Assembly (NCBI GenBank): GCA_045226255.1
Contig: JBGVCG010000002.1
Coordinates: 1 to 64,000, forward strand
Origin: UBA1181 sp045226255
Lineage (GTDB): Bacteria > Bacteroidota > Bacteroidia > Bacteroidales > Paludibacteraceae
Length of the DNA: 64,000 nucleotides
Direction: 5' to 3'
The notes under the pieces are model-generated. The model did not search any database, was not told the origin of the DNA, and saw only the letters and a list, made by a program, of their open reading frames with translations. Both the position numbers and the translations under genes were made by a program. Numbering within the stretch: position 1 is the stretch's first letter; each line of letters begins with the position of its first letter. Below are positions 62,415-64,000 of this stretch, in pieces.

Positions 62415-62446
62415 TTTGCTTATTGAAATTTTTTGTCTTATATTTG
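62415..62446 (+). promoter_or_regulatory. Promoter of calpain-like copy 3
   Basis: TTTG at 62415-62418 and TATATTTG at 62439-62446, spacing 20. Between the copy 2 terminator and this promoter (62233-62414) I see only AT-rich sequence. Confidence 0.8.
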
Positions 62447-62452
62447 AATTGA

Positions 62453-62705
62453 CAGAAAATAATAGACGTGTCATTATTGTAATGTTTTTTGATGTGTAAT
62501 ATTCTTATTTAATAAAATAATCCATTTCGTTGATGTGTATATACCATAATGCGGGTGTATGATGGATTTTCCCATGAGTAGGCGTATGGACGGGAGGGTA
62601 GGTTGTCTTAATCTTTGCTCTCAGGTCGGAAGATGTCTGAACGTTTTTGGGGCGGTTGTTGATGTAAGTATAGCACCTTTTTATTAACTAAATAAATTTA
62701 ATAAC
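62453..62705 (+). promoter_or_regulatory. Long leader of calpain-like copy 3
   Basis: About 253 bases, diverged copy of the leader at 59462. TTGATGTGTA at 62489 and 62530 keeps the same 41-base spacing and the same distance (50 bases) from the start of the -7 element. GTAAGTATAGCACC and the AT-rich block before the ATG are also kept. Confidence 0.6.
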
Positions 62706-63890
62706 ATGGAAGAAATTAAATTGTCTGCCATCAACCCGTTTGCGGTTGCTGAGCAAGTGTTGGAAAAGAAAGTAAAGTGGGATGAACTTGAAGATCCGGA
62801 GGAGTCTCTTTCTGGTGTGTTCAATGTACCGAAGGGTGAATTGTTTGCTCACGATTCAATATTGATTAACCCAATGCTGTCGGCAAAGGGAACCGTGTTG
62901 ACTCGTGAAAAGGCCCAGGCGCAGTTGAAAACTTTCCTTGAGGCTAAAACCGCAAAGAAGCTTTCTCTGAAGACGAGGGCAATCAAGCAAATCTCCTTGA
63001 AGAATATTCCCGGCAAAACGTTGGGCGCTATATTCAAGGAGTCATCACAAACCCCTAATAATGCGGAGTGGAATCCTGCGAATGCAGTGTGGTTGGACAA
63101 GGGAGACTTCTTTGAGGATGTGGCGGAATTGACAGACCCTGTCCAAGGTGGATTGGGCGATTGCTATTACATTGCGGCCCTTTGTTCTGTGGCTTGGTCT
63201 AGACCTTATGCGATTATCAATGCGACATCTCCGTACGGGGACGAGAATTCTCCTTTGCACCAAGTCTCCTTCTTTAATACAAAGGGGGTGATGGAGAATG
63301 TTGAGGTGGACGAGTTTTGCCCTTGTTCCTCAAATACCCAAAATCCACTCTATGCTTCATCCTTGGATGCGGGCGAGATTTGGCCGGCTGTGATGGAGAA
63401 GGCTTATGTGAAGTGGAGAACAGGAAATACGACACAGAGACCTAATTATCTGCCGATTGAAGGTGGTGATCCGGTGGAGGCATGCCGTCAGTTAATTGGT
63501 GGGACGAAAACTTATATGTTCACTAGTGATGTGACCGACAGTGAGATTTCCTTGTTCGTTAGGCGCAATTCGATGGGTTATCGGACATTTAACCCTATGG
63601 TTGCTTGGACCTCATCAAGACAGCCAAGCGGATGTGATTACGCGAAGGCGCATATTGTGGCAAACCATGCCTATTCTATATTGGGCTGGGATTATCTGAA
63701 TGGTGTCCATTATGTTGTCCTCAGGAATCCATGGGGAACATATCCTGGCGTGATGGATGACATGGTTGGTAGCTATATCGGAATTATGAATACCAAGTGG
63801 AATTATTTCACGTATGGGAAGAATGGTGTCTTCGCCATGAAGATGTCTACTTTCAAGAAGTATTTCTATGGTCTAGGTGTGGTGAAATAA
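62706..63890 (+). CDS. Calpain-like (C2 family) cysteine protease, copy 3
   Basis: 394 residues. N-terminus nearly as in copies 1 and 2 (AINPFAVAEQVLEKKVKWDE), then QGGLGDCYYIAALCSVAWS with Cys153, GEIWPAVMEKAYVKWRTG, ANHAYSILGW with His321, and VLRNPWGTYPG with Asn341. All three triad positions kept. More like copy 2 in residues 70-110 (LEAKTAKKLSLKTRAIKQI). Separate transcript with its own promoter, leader and terminator. No neighbour gives a function; further copies could lie beyond the window edge. Confidence 0.85.
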   Translation: MEEIKLSAINPFAVAEQVLEKKVKWDELEDPEESLSGVFNVPKGELFAHDSILINPMLSAKGTVLTREKAQAQLKTFLEAKTAKKLSLKTRAIKQISLKNIPGKTLGAIFKESSQTPNNAEWNPANAVWLDKGDFFEDVAELTDPVQGGLGDCYYIAALCSVAWSRPYAIINATSPYGDENSPLHQVSFFNTKGVMENVEVDEFCPCSSNTQNPLYASSLDAGEIWPAVMEKAYVKWRTGNTTQRPNYLPIEGGDPVEACRQLIGGTKTYMFTSDVTDSEISLFVRRNSMGYRTFNPMVAWTSSRQPSGCDYAKAHIVANHAYSILGWDYLNGVHYVVLRNPWGTYPGVMDDMVGSYIGIMNTKWNYFTYGKNGVFAMKMSTFKKYFYGLGVVK

Positions 63891-63939
63891 AACGTTCTTC
63901 TTGTTGGTTTGTAGTAATATAACTGACAAAATTTTCTAC

Positions 63940-63987
63940 CCGTCCGCGATGCCGAAAAGTATATAGGCGTTGCGGACGGTTCTTTTT
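63940..63987 (+). terminator. Terminator after calpain-like copy 3
   Basis: Stem CCGTCCGCGATGCC / GGCGTTGCGGACGG (two G-U-compatible mismatches), followed by TTCTTTTT. Confidence 0.88.
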
Positions 63988-64000
63988 AACTTATGATGAA

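Larger units (their letters stand above)
59425..63987 (+). repeat. Duplicated promoter-leader-protease-terminator units
   Basis: Unit A (59425-62232: promoter, leader, copies 1 and 2, terminator) and unit B (62415-63987: promoter, leader, copy 3, terminator) match in all parts. The first 60 or so coding bases of the three copies are the most alike at DNA level, while leaders and protease bodies have diverged more. Confidence 0.8.

Overview
The window is a chromosome segment from a member of the Bacteroidota, most probably order Bacteroidales. Evidence for this: a type IX secretion operon (porP-gldK-gldL-gldM-gldN), cargo proteins with type IX C-terminal sorting domains, a SusC/SusD pair, a TonB-dependent receptor with a carboxypeptidase-like N-terminal domain, a DUF2795 protein, and promoters of the Bacteroidota form (TTTG, 19-21 bases, TAnnTTTG or TAnnTTCG). 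I cannot name genus or species. Most of the window is ordinary core genome on the + strand. Accessory stretches lie at about 2.1-2.9 kb, 44.6-48.0 kb and 58.3-64.0 kb; the last two are visibly more AT-rich.

Layout. 0-2 kb: 3' part of a type IX cargo with Cys-rich repeats. 2.1-2.9 kb: nucleotidyltransferase/HEPN pair whose HEPN gene carries two frameshifts. 3-6.3 kb: tyrS, efp, a methyltransferase and a DUF2795 gene. 6.4-12.3 kb: type IX secretion core operon. 12.4-15.6 kb: leuS and rplS. 15.7-23.9 kb: envelope biogenesis run of three PpiC/SurA-like proteins, an OstA-like protein and a TonB-dependent receptor. 23.9-28.1 kb: sugar transporter, ROK glucokinase, CoA transferase. 28.2-31.7 kb: a giant InlB-B-repeat cargo. 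31.9-38.7 kb: SusC/SusD/surface glycan-binding lipoprotein operon without enzymes. 38.8 kb: tRNA-Leu(UAG). 39-44.5 kb: parC, a TonB-C protein, aroK and a long-form guaA. 44.6-48 kb: accessory island with a ClpP-like serine proteinase, two genes sharing a Q/AGD motif, and a dead hsdR fragment. 48-52.9 kb: a voltage-gated channel, a mini type IX cargo, a double-FISUMP protein and a WG-repeat protein. 52.9-59.2 kb: priA, a DEAD-box helicase, a phosphotyrosine phosphatase, a lipoprotein and a uracil-DNA-glycosylase-fold protein. 59.4-64 kb: three tandem calpain-like (C2) cysteine proteases.

How they fit together. GldK-N and PorP build the secretion machine that would export at least three cargos encoded here (2-1987, 28195-31695, 48966-49442). 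The SurA-like chaperones and OstA-like protein serve outer-membrane protein and LPS assembly. The transporter plus glucokinase form a glucose/galactose uptake unit.

The strongest candidate for an undescribed system is the calpain triplet. All three copies keep a Cys-His-Asn triad and lack a visible signal peptide. They are expressed from two duplicated units, each with a good promoter and an unusually long (about 255 nt) leader. Each leader holds a pair of TTGATGTGTA repeats at identical spacing (50 bases after the start of the -7 element and 41 bases apart). Second is the island pair at 46.0-47.4 kb, where a small membrane protein and the following protein share a short Q-x-Q-x-AGD motif. 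This is reminiscent of receptor/effector pairs that use amyloid-type signalling motifs.
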